In this document: positions 25,974 through 33,930 of the stretch, one piece after another
Numbering within the stretch: position 1 is the stretch's first letter
How the letters are laid out: every line of letters starts with the position of its first letter
Source of the DNA: Streptomyces sp. CA-278952
Lineage (GTDB): Bacteria; Actinomycetota; Actinomycetes; Streptomycetales; Streptomycetaceae
Direction: 5' to 3'
Assembly: GCF_028747205.1 (NCBI RefSeq)
Contig: NZ_CP112880.1
Coordinates: forward strand, 7,537,501 to 7,601,500
DNA length: 64,000 nt
Position numbers and translations under genes: made by a program
The notes under the pieces: model-generated
The model's database searches: none
What the model was told of the DNA's origin: nothing
What the model saw: the letters and a program-made list of their open reading frames with translations, nothing else

Positions 25974-26738
25974 ATGTCCCGGCCCGTCATCGGCATCAGC
26001 ACCTACCAGGACCCGGCCCGCTGGGGAGTGTGGGAGATGCCCGCGGTGCTGCTGCCCGCCGGCTATCCCCGCCTCGTCCGGGCGGCGGGTGGGCTCGCCG
26101 TGCTGCTGCCGCCCGACGACGCGCGGGACGCGGCCCGGGACACCGTCGCCGCCCTCGACGGGCTGGTGATCGCCGGGGGAGCGGACGTCGAACCGGCGCG
26201 CTACGGCGCGGTCGCCGATCCCCGTACCGGCCCCCCGGCCCGCGAACGCGACGCCTGGGAGCTGGCGTTGATCCGGGCCGCGATCGAACGGGAGGTCCCG
26301 CTGCTCGGCATCTGCCGGGGCATGCAGCTGCTGAACGTCGCCCTCGGCGGCACCCTGCACCAGCACCTGGACGACCACACCGGCGGCCCCGGCGTCTTCG
26401 GCAGCCACCCGGTGACCCCCGTGCCCGGCACCGCGTACGCGGACGCCGTGCCGGAGACCGCCGTGGTGCCCGCCTACCACCACCAGGCGGTCGACCGGCT
26501 CGGCGGCGGCCTGGTGGCCTCCGCCCACGCACCCGACGGGACCGTGGAGGCCCTGGAACTCCCCGGGCACGGGAGCCTGGTGCTCGGGGTGCAGTGGCAC
26601 CCGGAGATGGGCGAGGATACCCGGGTCATGGCCGCTCTGGTCGGGGCGGCCGGGGCGCGGGCGGCCGGGGCGCGGGCGGCGCTGAGCCCTCGAACCCCGG
26701 ACCGGAGAAGTCGGGCCCCGCGTACGCCGGTGAGCTGA
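25974..26738 (+). CDS. Gamma-glutamyl hydrolase, class-I glutamine amidotransferase fold (PuuD-like)
   Basis: 254 residues. The catalytic triad of the peptidase C26/PuuD type is complete: Cys114 in LGICRGMQ, His209 and Glu211 in QWHPEM. DGLVIAGGADVEP near 62-74 is also typical. The enzyme should cleave a gamma-glutamyl amide at the end of the pathway, releasing glutamate. The last ~35 residues are a low-complexity Ala/Arg/Pro tail whose DNA overlaps the 3' end of the convergent membrane-protein gene by 113 nt; the tail may be a recent extension. ATG preceded by GAGGAG. Confidence 0.87.
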   Translation: MSRPVIGISTYQDPARWGVWEMPAVLLPAGYPRLVRAAGGLAVLLPPDDARDAARDTVAALDGLVIAGGADVEPARYGAVADPRTGPPARERDAWELALIRAAIEREVPLLGICRGMQLLNVALGGTLHQHLDDHTGGPGVFGSHPVTPVPGTAYADAVPETAVVPAYHHQAVDRLGGGLVASAHAPDGTVEALELPGHGSLVLGVQWHPEMGEDTRVMAALVGAAGARAAGARAALSPRTPDRRSRAPRTPVS

Positions 26739-27396
26739 AACGGGAGCCGCGGCCCTCGCCCGGACCCGGTGCTGACGCCGCCTCGGCGAGCTCCCGGAGG
26801 AGGAACGGCCGGATCCCCCGGTCGCGCAGCGCCGCGAGCCAGGCCTCACGGGCGTCCTCGACGGCGGGGAACCGGTCGGGCACGGACGCCGTGCCGTCCG
26901 CCGACTGCTTCGCCGCCGTGCGGTACAGAGCGACGACGCTGACCAGGGCCGTGACCGCCGCGACCACCAGACTGACCCAGCCGACGCCGACGAGGGTGCC
27001 CGCCAGGGAGGGCAGGGCACCGGCGAGTCGCAGACCGTAGCCCAGCAGCAGGAAGGTCGCAGCGGCCACGGCGGCGAGCACCGGCGTCAGCACCCCGAGG
27101 ACCGCCAGCACCCCGGCACCCGGCCGCTCCTGATCGCCCGGTCCGGAGAGCGGCGGGCTTCCGGCGGTCTGCCGTCCGCCCCGGGCACGCCGCCGCAGGG
27201 CCGCGTAGCGCCGGTACTCGGCGTCGGCCGCGGGCGTCGTGCGTGCCACGGCGGCCAGGCCCCGGACGCGCAGCCGGCCGCCGGGGACTCCCGAGCGTTC
27301 GAGCAGGCGTTGGATCTCCGGGGAGGCGATCACCACGTCGAGTGCGCGTCCGTAGTCGGAGCTGTCCTCGTCCCCGAGCCGGGTGGGTCTGCCCAT
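26626..27396 (-). CDS. Two-helix membrane protein of unknown function
   Basis: 256 residues from the ATG at 27396 (GAGGG upstream); an alternative ATG at 27453 would read through a perfect inverted repeat and is disfavoured. Residues 1-90 are charged and cytoplasmic, two membrane helices lie at about 94-121 and 128-157, and the C-terminal 90 residues include a conserved-looking segment AREAWLAALRDRGIRPFLLREL followed by a disordered Pro/Gly-rich tail. I do not recognise a named family. It precedes nothing on its strand; two TerD genes lie upstream, and its tail overlaps the PuuD-like gene on the other strand. Confidence 0.7.
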   Translation of the reverse strand: MGRPTRLGDEDSSDYGRALDVVIASPEIQRLLERSGVPGGRLRVRGLAAVARTTPAADAEYRRYAALRRRARGGRQTAGSPPLSGPGDQERPGAGVLAVLGVLTPVLAAVAAATFLLLGYGLRLAGALPSLAGTLVGVGWVSLVVAAVTALVSVVALYRTAAKQSADGTASVPDRFPAVEDAREAWLAALRDRGIRPFLLRELAEAASAPGPGEGRGSRFSSPAYAGPDFSGPGFEGSAPPAPRPPAPRPPRPERP

Positions 27397-27412
27397 GCTG
27401 TCCCTCGGTCGG

Positions 27413-27434
27413 CACAGGTGTGCCGACACCTGTG
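27413..27434 (-). promoter_or_regulatory. Perfect 9-4-9 inverted repeat before the membrane-protein gene
   Basis: CACAGGTGT (27413-27421), spacer GCCG, ACACCTGTG (27426-27434). It ends 17 nt upstream of the chosen start codon at 27396. The position fits an operator overlapping the promoter or a hairpin in a short leader. Confidence 0.5.
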
Positions 27435-27546
27435 TGATGGATGTTCCGCCCACCGCGCCGCGGGGGTGCGCACGTGCCGCGTGCGCACCTCCGCGGCTGT
27501 CCGGTGAGGCGTTCGAAACGTTCTGGAAGGGTGTTCCGGAAGCTCC

Positions 27547-28128
27547 CTAGAGGTGCTGCACGACCGCGGGCATGAGGTCCTGGAAGGTCCGCCCGTCCGC
27601 CGGCGCGCCGATCGCGGTCATCTGCCAGCCCGAGCCGGACCGCTGGACCTTGGCCATGATCTGGGCGGTGTGCCGCCCGCCGCCGGTCAGGGTGTACCGG
27701 GCCAGCTCCTGGCCGTTGCTCTCGTCGACCAGGCGGCAGAAGGCCGCCTCGACCTCCTCGAAGGTCTGGCCGGTGAAGGAGTTCACCGTGAAGACGATCT
27801 GGTCCACATGGACGGGCACGCGCCGCAGGTCGACGACGATGGACTCGTCGTCACCGCCCTGCCCCGCCCCGCCGACCCGGTTGTCCCCGGTGTGCTGGAC
27901 CGAACCGTCGTCACTGGTCAGGTGCTGGAAGAAGACCACGTCCTGCGGGGCCTGGCCCGCGAAGAGCACCGCCGAGGCGTCCAGGTCGATCTCGCGGGCG
28001 GTCAGCCGCGCCAGAAATCCCTTACGGGGAGCGGACTTCCAGCCCAGTCCCATCCGTACGACACCGAGCTCGCCGCCGCCGGACTTGGTGAGGCTGACCT
28101 GCTGGCCCTTGGTGAGATTGATCGTCAT
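27547..28128 (-). CDS. TerD-family protein
   Basis: 193 residues. MTINLTKGQQVSLTKSG opening and DLDASAVLF, DNRVGGAGQGGDDESIVVDLRRVP, then FTGQTFEEVEAAFCRLVD: the standard TerD beta-sandwich with the acidic calcium-binding loops (DLDAS, DDE). TerD proteins are linked to tellurite, stress and membrane-associated calcium-dependent complexes; in Streptomyces they influence differentiation. It is the second of two tandem terD-like genes (72-nt gap) and probably cotranscribed with the first. Start chosen by AAGGCGGA. Confidence 0.92.
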   Translation of the reverse strand: MTINLTKGQQVSLTKSGGGELGVVRMGLGWKSAPRKGFLARLTAREIDLDASAVLFAGQAPQDVVFFQHLTSDDGSVQHTGDNRVGGAGQGGDDESIVVDLRRVPVHVDQIVFTVNSFTGQTFEEVEAAFCRLVDESNGQELARYTLTGGGRHTAQIMAKVQRSGSGWQMTAIGAPADGRTFQDLMPAVVQHL

Positions 28129-28200
28129 CGTTCCGCCTTCGGTGACTGGGGGACTGGAGTGACTACGGTAGGGGGCGTGCGCCTCAAGGATCCCGACGGC

Positions 28201-28776
28201 TCAGAGGCTGACGCCGAAGTCGGCGACGATGCCGCTGAGGCCGGATGCGTAACCCTGCCCGACCGCGCGGAACTTCCACTCGGCGCCGTGCCGGTACAGC
28301 TCGCCGAAGACCATCGCGGTCTCGGTGGAGGCGTCCTCGCTCAGGTCGTAGCGGGCGATCTCCGCGCCGCCCGCCTGGTTCACCACCCGGATGTACGCGT
28401 TGCGCACCTGGCCGAAGCTCTGCCCCCGGCTCTCCGCGTCGTGGATCGAGACCGGGAAGACGATCTTCGCCACGGTCGCGGGCACCGAGGCGAGGTCGAC
28501 CTTGACGGTCTCGTCATCGCCCTCGCCCTCACCGGTGAGGTTGTCGCCGGTGTGCTCGACCGACCCGTCGGGGCTCTTGAGGTTGTTGTAGAAGACGAAG
28601 TGCTCGTTGGACAGCACCTTGCCCGCCTCGTCGCAGAGCAGCGCGCTCGCGTCCAGGTCGTAGTCGGTGCCGGTGGTCGTGCGGACGTCCCAGCCGAGGC
28701 CGACGAGGATCGCGGTCAGCCCCGGGGCCTCCTTGCTCAGCGAGACATTTCCGCCCTTGGCGAGGCTCACGCCCAT
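28201..28776 (-). CDS. TerD-family protein
   Basis: 191 residues from the ATG at 28776 (GGGAGA upstream); the longer frame to 28809 has no support. [50 protein letters not shown] and [15 protein letters not shown] are textbook TerD/TerE elements with the calcium-binding DLDAS and DDE loops. It heads the terD pair and diverges from a BlaI-type repressor; a CTACA-N4-TGTAG operator in the 258-nt gap could control both directions. Confidence 0.93.
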   Translation of the reverse strand: MGVSLAKGGNVSLSKEAPGLTAILVGLGWDVRTTTGTDYDLDASALLCDEAGKVLSNEHFVFYNNLKSPDGSVEHTGDNLTGEGEGDDETVKVDLASVPATVAKIVFPVSIHDAESRGQSFGQVRNAYIRVVNQAGGAEIARYDLSEDASTETAMVFGELYRHGAEWKFRAVGQGYASGLSGIVADFGVSL

Positions 28777-28862
28777 GATGTTCTCCCTTGTGCGGTGACG
28801 GGTCTTCACGTGGTGGCGGCCACGCCACGGGTGATGGCGCGGACACTCCGCGACTACGAGAA

Positions 28863-28884
28863 AAATCTACATCACTGTAGATTT
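28863..28884. promoter_or_regulatory. BlaI/MecI-type operator, divergent terD // blaI-like
   Basis: AAATCTACA (28863-28871), spacer TCAC, TGTAGATTT (28876-28884): a perfect 9-bp inverted repeat, AT-rich against its background. The core TACA...TGTA is the pattern recognised by BlaI/MecI/CopY repressors. It sits between the TerD gene (start 28776) and the BlaI-type gene (start 29035). The same CTACA-N4-TGTAG core recurs at 30453-30466. Confidence 0.7.
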
Positions 28885-29034
28885 CCGGAGCCAGGAGGTG
28901 TTCGGACCGCCCCGGCCGGTCGCCGGTGCCTCCGTCGGCTGGATACGATTTCCCGACGCCCGGCAGGCGAGACGCCGCAGCGGGGCGGCCGAACGGAGAA
29001 AGCCGGGCGGACGGACGGAGAGAGGGGTCGGGCC

Positions 29035-29466
29035 GTGGACGCCGAAGGAGCCGGGGGCGAGCGGGAATCGCCCGCCCGCAGGCGTGGCCAGGGTGAGCTG
29101 GAGGCCCAGGTGCTGTCGGTGCTGGGCGGGGCGAGCGAGCCGGTGACCGCCGCCTGGGTGCTGGAACGGCTCGGAGCGGGCCTGTCGTACAGCACCGTCA
29201 TCACGATCCTGACGCGTCTGCACGCCAAGCAGGCGGTCACGCGCACCGGACGGGGCCGCCCCGTCCTGTGGGAGCCCGTGGCGAACGAGGCGGGGCTCGC
29301 CGCCCTGCGGATGCGTCGGCTCCTCGACAAGCAGAGCGACCGGGACGCGGTGCTCTCCAGCTTCGTCTCCGTCCTCTCCTCGCACGACGAGGAGCTGCTG
29401 CGGGCCCTGCTCGCCGAGAGCGGTCCCGACGACACCACAACGCCCTCGGACCGGCCGGAGCGCTGA
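29035..29466 (+). CDS. BlaI/MecI/CopY-family repressor
   Basis: 143 residues from the GTG at 29035. A winged helix (about 18-90) contains GELEAQVLSVLGGASEPVTAAWVLERL and SYSTVITILTRLHAKQAVTRTGRGRPVLWEP, the family signature; the C-terminal dimerisation helices follow (MRRLLDKQSDRDAVLSSFVSVL). These repressors bind TACA...TGTA palindromes and are inactivated by proteolysis or metal. The M56 peptidase gene follows after 2 nt, the classic BlaI-BlaR1-like pairing, although this peptidase lacks a penicillin sensor domain. Likely autoregulated by the operator at 28863-28884. Confidence 0.9.
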   Translation: MDAEGAGGERESPARRRGQGELEAQVLSVLGGASEPVTAAWVLERLGAGLSYSTVITILTRLHAKQAVTRTGRGRPVLWEPVANEAGLAALRMRRLLDKQSDRDAVLSSFVSVLSSHDEELLRALLAESGPDDTTTPSDRPER

Positions 29467-29468
29467 CG

Positions 29469-30401
29469 ATGGGCGTCTTCGTCTACCTGCCTCTCGTGCT
29501 GCCCCTGACCGCGTTGCCGATCGCGCGCCTGGCCGAACAGCACCTGCACCCCCGCAGGGCCGCCCGGCTGCTGACCACCGTCGCCGTGATCCTCGCCTCC
29601 TGCAGCCTGGTGTGTCTCGGACTGCTGGTGGTGGTGGGCACGGCCCAGCTGCCCGGCAACCCGCTGCCCGACGGCTGGTCCGACGCCGAGGTCCGCGAGG
29701 CCGTGCCGCACGACGCGTTCGCGGGCAAGGCGTCCATCCTCGCGCTCGTCGTCGTGACGGCGGCCTGCGGGGTCGCCGTTCACCGCCACTACCGCTTCCG
29801 GGCGCGGGCCCACCGGACGCTCGCGGGCCTGCCGGGCGGCGACATCGCCGTGCTGCCCGACGACGTCCCGTACGCCTACGCGCTCCCCGGCTCCCCGGGG
29901 CGGGTGATGGTCTCCACGGCGCTGCTCGCCTCCCTGGAACCGGCCGAGCACCGGGCGCTGTTCGCCCATGAACGCGCCCATCTGGCGGGACGCCACCACC
30001 GGCTGCTGCTCGCGACCCGGCTGGCCGGCTGCGTCAATCCGCTGCTGTGGCCGCTGCTCGGGGCCCTGGTCTACAGCACGGAGCGCTGGGCGGACGAGGA
30101 AGCCGCCCGGGTCACCGGCGACCGCCGGCTCACCGCACGCGCGGTCGGCAAGGCGGCGCTCGTCTCCCGCCCGGTGCCCGGCGGCGCGGCCTTCGCCGCC
30201 TTCGCCGCGGCGGGGCCCGTACCGCGACGGGTGGCGGCGCTCCTGGGCCCGGTGCCGCCGGACCGGGGCTGGCCCCCCGCCCTCACCCCGGCGGGTGTCG
30301 CCGCGCTCGTCGCCGCGGCCGGGACGACCGTCTCCGCGCTGTCCGCGCTGAACGCGGCCGTCGCGCTGTTCCTCGTCCTGGAGGCGGCGACACCGCTGTA
30401 G
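29469..30401 (+). CDS. M56-family integral membrane metallopeptidase
   Basis: 310 residues from the ATG at 29469, 2 nt after the repressor stop. Membrane helices at about 3-20, 35-58, 88-106, a central cytosolic protease domain with HExxH (His167-Glu168-Arg-Ala-His171) and the downstream acidic ERWADEEAARV, then helices at about 175-200 and 275-305. It lacks the extracellular sensor domain of BlaR1/MecR1. It is the predicted antagonist of the coupled BlaI-type repressor; the signal is unknown. Confidence 0.88.
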   Translation: MGVFVYLPLVLPLTALPIARLAEQHLHPRRAARLLTTVAVILASCSLVCLGLLVVVGTAQLPGNPLPDGWSDAEVREAVPHDAFAGKASILALVVVTAACGVAVHRHYRFRARAHRTLAGLPGGDIAVLPDDVPYAYALPGSPGRVMVSTALLASLEPAEHRALFAHERAHLAGRHHRLLLATRLAGCVNPLLWPLLGALVYSTERWADEEAARVTGDRRLTARAVGKAALVSRPVPGGAAFAAFAAAGPVPRRVAALLGPVPPDRGWPPALTPAGVAALVAAAGTTVSALSALNAAVALFLVLEAATPL

Positions 30402-30452
30402 CTCGGGCGGGCACCCGGTCCGGAGCCGGGAAGATCCGCCCGACGCCTGTCG

Positions 30453-30466
30453 CTACAGGGTTGTAG
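30453..30466. promoter_or_regulatory. Second BlaI-type operator, upstream of the CNNM pair
   Basis: CTACA (30453-30457), spacer GGGT, TGTAG (30462-30466): the same core and 4-bp spacing as the operator at 28863-28884. It lies 52 nt after the M56 gene and 249 nt before the first CNNM start, so it marks a likely promoter for the CNNM genes under the same repressor. Confidence 0.6.
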
Positions 30467-30714
30467 AGTTCATCAGCCGCGGAACGCGGGCCCCGTCGAC
30501 GGCGGTTCTTCACCCGCCCGGCATGCAGAATCATGCCCGGGTGCTCACCTCCCGCCGGAGTGCGTCCCACTCGAACCCATGGCTGGAGAACCCAGCCGGA
30601 CAGGAGCCACGCGTTGTCCGCCAGTCCGGGCCCCTCAGGGCCCGACCCCCACAGTCACCGACCCGCGGCCCCGGGCGGGGCCGCCCGCCGCCTCCCGCGC
30701 GGGGAGGGTGACCG
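30467..30714 (+). other. Long hairpin-rich 5' leader of the CNNM/CBS genes
   Basis: No credible gene lies between the operator and the start at 30715. Four hairpins occur in order: near 30516-30541 (CCGGCATG/CATGCCCGG with a bulge), 30581-30597 (GGCTGG/CCAGCC), 30627-30644 (CGGGCCC/GGGCCCG, loop CTCA) and 30665-30684 (GCGGCCCC/GGGGCCGC, loop GGGC). The last two resemble terminators without a T tract. The layout suits a regulated leader, perhaps responding to a divalent cation, but it does not match a riboswitch class I can recognise by eye. Confidence 0.4.
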
Positions 30715-32073
30715 ATGACCTCCGCCCTGCTCGGCCTGCTGGCCGTGTTCGTCCTCACCGCAGGCACCGGCTACTTCGTGGCCCAGGAGTTCGCGTACGT
30801 CTCCGCGGACCGGCTGACCCTCGGCCGGGAGGCCGCCGCCGGGGACAAGAGGGCCGCCCGCGCCGTGAAGGTGCTGGAGCGGCTCTCCTTCATGCTGTCC
30901 GGCGCACAGCTCGGCATCACCGTCACGGGACTCGTCGTCGGCTTCCTCGCGGAGCCGTCCGTCTCCGCCCTCCTGCGGCCCGCCCTGAGCGGCACGGGCC
31001 TCTCCGACGGCCTCGTCTCGGGCATCTCCGTGGCGCTGTCGTTCGTGGTGGCGACCGTCATCCAGATGGTCCTCGGCGAACTCGCCCCCAAGAACCTCGC
31101 CCTGGCCGTGCCCGAGAGCATGGCGAAGTCACTCGCCTCCTCCACCCTGATCTACCTGCGGATCGTCGGCCCCGTGGTCCACGTCTTCGACGGCGTCGCC
31201 AACCGGCTGCTGCGCCGCATCGGCATCGAACCGGTCGAGGAGCTCCACCACGGCGCCACCCTGGAGGAGCTGGGCCACCTCATCGGTGAATCCCGCGAAC
31301 AGGGCGAACTCCCGGCCGCCACGGCCGAACTCATGGACCACGCGCTGGAGTTCTCCGAGCGGAACCTGGGCGAGGTGATGATCCCGCGCGCCGACGTGGC
31401 GTTCGTCCGCCGGGACGCCCTCGCAGCCGAGGCGGTCGAGCTGATCGCCCGGCACGGACACTCCAACTACCCGGTGCTCGGCGACCACCCGGACGACCCC
31501 GCCGGAGTCCTCGGCGTACGGGAGCTGATGCGGCTGCCCGCGGCCGACGTCGGGCGCACCACCGTCGGCTCCCTGGCCCGCCGCCCCCTCCTGCTGCCGG
31601 AGCTCCTCAGGCTCCCGGCGGCGGTCGCGCAGATGCGCGAGCGCGACGACGAGTTCGCCGTCGTCCTCGACGAGCACGGCGGCCTGGCCGGGATCGTCAC
31701 GTACGAGGACATCGCCGAGGAACTCGTCGGGGACATCGCCGACGAGTCCGACACCGTCGTCGAACTCGCGGTCGCCGACGGCTCCGGCTGGGTCGTGGAC
31801 GCGGGCCGCCGCCTCGACGAGATCGAGGAGGCCACCGGCGTCGCCCTGCCCCAGGAGAGCGAGGACTACGACACTCTGGCCGGGCTGATCATCGACCGGC
31901 TCGGACGCTTTCCCACCGTGGGCGACCGGCTCACCGTCGGCGCGGTCCGGATCGAGGTGCGCACCCTCGACCGGCACGTCGCCGAGTACGTCCGCGTCGA
32001 ACCCACCGAGCCCACCGAACGTGGGGAATTCACCGGACCCACCGGACCCACCGAACAGGAGCCGCAGGCATGA
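30715..32073 (+). CDS. CNNM/CorC-type transporter with CBS pair
   Basis: 452 residues. CNNM (DUF21) membrane domain (about 1-190) with the signatures FVAQEFAYVSADR, SGAQLGITVTGLVVGFLAEP and GELAPKNLALAVPE; a CBS pair (about 205-330; VMIPRADVAFV, HSNYPVLG, VVLDEHGGLAGIVTYEDI); and a C-terminal CorC/HlyC transporter-associated domain (about 350-430). The tail ends in PTEPTE/GPTGPTE micro-repeats. CNNM proteins transport or regulate Mg2+ (or Co2+) across the membrane. GGGAGGG precedes the ATG. The next gene is a second, shorter CNNM protein overlapping by 4 nt, so heteromers are likely. Confidence 0.92.
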   Translation: MTSALLGLLAVFVLTAGTGYFVAQEFAYVSADRLTLGREAAAGDKRAARAVKVLERLSFMLSGAQLGITVTGLVVGFLAEPSVSALLRPALSGTGLSDGLVSGISVALSFVVATVIQMVLGELAPKNLALAVPESMAKSLASSTLIYLRIVGPVVHVFDGVANRLLRRIGIEPVEELHHGATLEELGHLIGESREQGELPAATAELMDHALEFSERNLGEVMIPRADVAFVRRDALAAEAVELIARHGHSNYPVLGDHPDDPAGVLGVRELMRLPAADVGRTTVGSLARRPLLLPELLRLPAAVAQMRERDDEFAVVLDEHGGLAGIVTYEDIAEELVGDIADESDTVVELAVADGSGWVVDAGRRLDEIEEATGVALPQESEDYDTLAGLIIDRLGRFPTVGDRLTVGAVRIEVRTLDRHVAEYVRVEPTEPTERGEFTGPTGPTEQEPQA

Positions 32074-33107
32074 GCTTCCCCATGGCGCTCTTCGTGACGG
32101 TCCTGCTCCTGATCGGCAGCGGATTCTTCGTCGCCGCCGAATTCGCCCTGGTCGCCTCCAAGCGACACCGCATGGAACAGGCCGCCGCCCGGGGGCAGCG
32201 CGGCGCCAAGGCCGCGCTTGACGGGATGCGTGAACTGTCGCTGATGCTCGCGGGAGCCCAGCTCGGCATCACCATCTGCACCCTGGGCCTGGGCTCCGTG
32301 TCCAAACCCGCGATCTCCCACGAGCTGGACCCGCTGCTGGAACGGCTCGGACTGCCCGCGGCCCTCAGCTACGGCATCGCCTTCGCACTGGCGATGGCCG
32401 TCGTCGTCTTCCTGCACATGGTGATCGGCGAAATGGCCCCGAAATCCTGGGCCATCGCCCACCCGGAGCGCTCCGCGATGCTGCTGAGCCCCGCCTTCCG
32501 CGCCGTGGTGGGCGCCGTACGCCCGCTGATCCGGCTGCTGAACGCGATCAGCAACGCCCTCGTGCGGCTGTGCCGGGTCACCCCGCGCGACGAACTCGCC
32601 TCGGTGCACAACCGCGACCAGCTCACCCACCTGATCGAGGAGTCCGAGCGACTCGGGCTGATCAGCAAGGGCGACTCCGGACTGATGACCAGGTCCCTGA
32701 CCGAGCCGGGGACCCCGGTCTCCGTGCTCCGGACCCCCGTGGAGCGGATCGCGACGGTTCCGGCGGACGCCGGACTCGACCGGATCCTGGCCACCGCCGC
32801 CGAGGCCGACCGCACCCGCCTGCTGGTACGCGACGGGGAGGAGATCCTCGGATCGGTGCACGCCCGGGACGCCCTCGTGGCCCGCGCCGGAGGCCGGGAC
32901 GTCCTCGCCCGCGACCTGGCCCGTCCCGTCCCGGAGCTGGCCCCGGACGCGACCGCGGCACACGCGGTGGAGCAGCTGCGCGAGCGGCGGGCCACGATCG
33001 CCGTCGTGCGCGACGGGGAGGGCGGGCTCACCGGGCTGGTGAGCCTGGACGACCTGCTCGCCCGGCTGCTGCACCCTCCGACGGCACCGGGGCGGGCCGG
33101 GAAGTAG
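32070..33107 (+). CDS. CNNM/CBS membrane protein, short partner
   Basis: 345 residues; the ATG overlaps the stop of the first CNNM gene (ATGA). It has the CNNM membrane domain (about 1-190; FFVAAEFALVASKRHR, AGAQLGITICTLGLGSVSKP, IGEMAPKSWAIAHPE) and a CBS pair (about 205-335) but no C-terminal CorC/HlyC domain. This long/short CNNM pairing is common in actinobacteria. Probably functions with the upstream partner in divalent-cation homeostasis. Confidence 0.92.
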   Translation: MSFPMALFVTVLLLIGSGFFVAAEFALVASKRHRMEQAAARGQRGAKAALDGMRELSLMLAGAQLGITICTLGLGSVSKPAISHELDPLLERLGLPAALSYGIAFALAMAVVVFLHMVIGEMAPKSWAIAHPERSAMLLSPAFRAVVGAVRPLIRLLNAISNALVRLCRVTPRDELASVHNRDQLTHLIEESERLGLISKGDSGLMTRSLTEPGTPVSVLRTPVERIATVPADAGLDRILATAAEADRTRLLVRDGEEILGSVHARDALVARAGGRDVLARDLARPVPELAPDATAAHAVEQLRERRATIAVVRDGEGGLTGLVSLDDLLARLLHPPTAPGRAGK

Positions 33108-33116
33108 CGTGGAGGC

Positions 33117-33893
33117 ATGGAAGAGGCGGCGGACCCGGTGGCGGCGGCCGACGACCGGGGATTCCCGGCGCGGCACGCGCCCTCGTGCACCGGGCTCGCC
33201 GAGCTCGACGTCCTCGTTTCCCACTGCCGCGCCTGTCCGCGGCTCGTGGCCTGGCGCGAGGAGGTCGGCGGAGTCAAACGCGCCGCTTTCCGGGACCAGG
33301 ACTACTGGGCGCGACCGGTGCCGGGCTTCGGCCCGGCGGATGCCAAGGTGGCGGTGGTGGGGCTGGCGCCCGCAGCTCATGGCGGCAACAGGACCGGGCG
33401 GATGTTCACCGGTGACGCGACCGGCGACTTCCTCTTCTCCGCGCTGCACACGGTGGGCCTCGCCTCGCAGCCGTCCTCGGTCCATGCCGAGGACGGGCTC
33501 CGTCTGCGTGGCGTGCGACTGACGTCGCCCGTGCACTGCGCGCCTCCGGCGAACCGGCCGACCCCCGAAGAACGCGACACCTGTCGTCCCTGGCTCGCGG
33601 CGGAGCTGGACCTGCTGAGTCCGGGGCTGACCGCGGTGGTCGTCCTCGGCGGCTTCGGCTGGCAGGCGCTGCTTCCGGCCCTCACGGAGGCGGGGTGGGA
33701 GATCCCGCGTCCGCGCCCCGTCTTCGGTCATGGCGCCCGGGTCGTGCTGCCCGCCACCGGGCGCCGACAGGAGTTGCACCTGCTGGGCAGTTACCATCCC
33801 AGCCAGCGCAACACCTTCACGGGCCGGCTGACCATGCCCATGCTGGTCGACGTGGTCCAGGAGGCGGCCACCGTCGCCGGGATCGCCACCTGA
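33117..33893 (+). CDS. Uracil-DNA glycosylase, family 5 (UDGb) type, Fe-S
   Basis: 258 residues. Four cysteines in the family-4/5 pattern (Cys37, Cys40, Cys141, Cys156) should bind a [4Fe-4S] cluster. The catalytic loop GLAPAAHGGNRTGRMFTGD (82-100) has the UDGb alanine-rich form in place of the family-4 GEAPG, and the second motif GSYHPSQRNTFTGRLT is intact. It removes uracil and other deaminated bases from DNA. The ATG has no well-spaced SD (GGAGG is only 1 nt away), so the start could be a few codons off. Nine nt after the CNNM gene, possibly read through from it. Confidence 0.9.
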   Translation: MEEAADPVAAADDRGFPARHAPSCTGLAELDVLVSHCRACPRLVAWREEVGGVKRAAFRDQDYWARPVPGFGPADAKVAVVGLAPAAHGGNRTGRMFTGDATGDFLFSALHTVGLASQPSSVHAEDGLRLRGVRLTSPVHCAPPANRPTPEERDTCRPWLAAELDLLSPGLTAVVVLGGFGWQALLPALTEAGWEIPRPRPVFGHGARVVLPATGRRQELHLLGSYHPSQRNTFTGRLTMPMLVDVVQEAATVAGIAT

Positions 33894-33930
33894 GACAGCC
33901 CGGACGTCCGCGGGTCCGTCCGCCGGGCCG

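Noticed and set aside
30467..30714. Identification of the CNNM leader as an M-box or ydaO riboswitch
   Set aside because: Consensus blocks of those classes could not be found by eye; only generic hairpins are visible.
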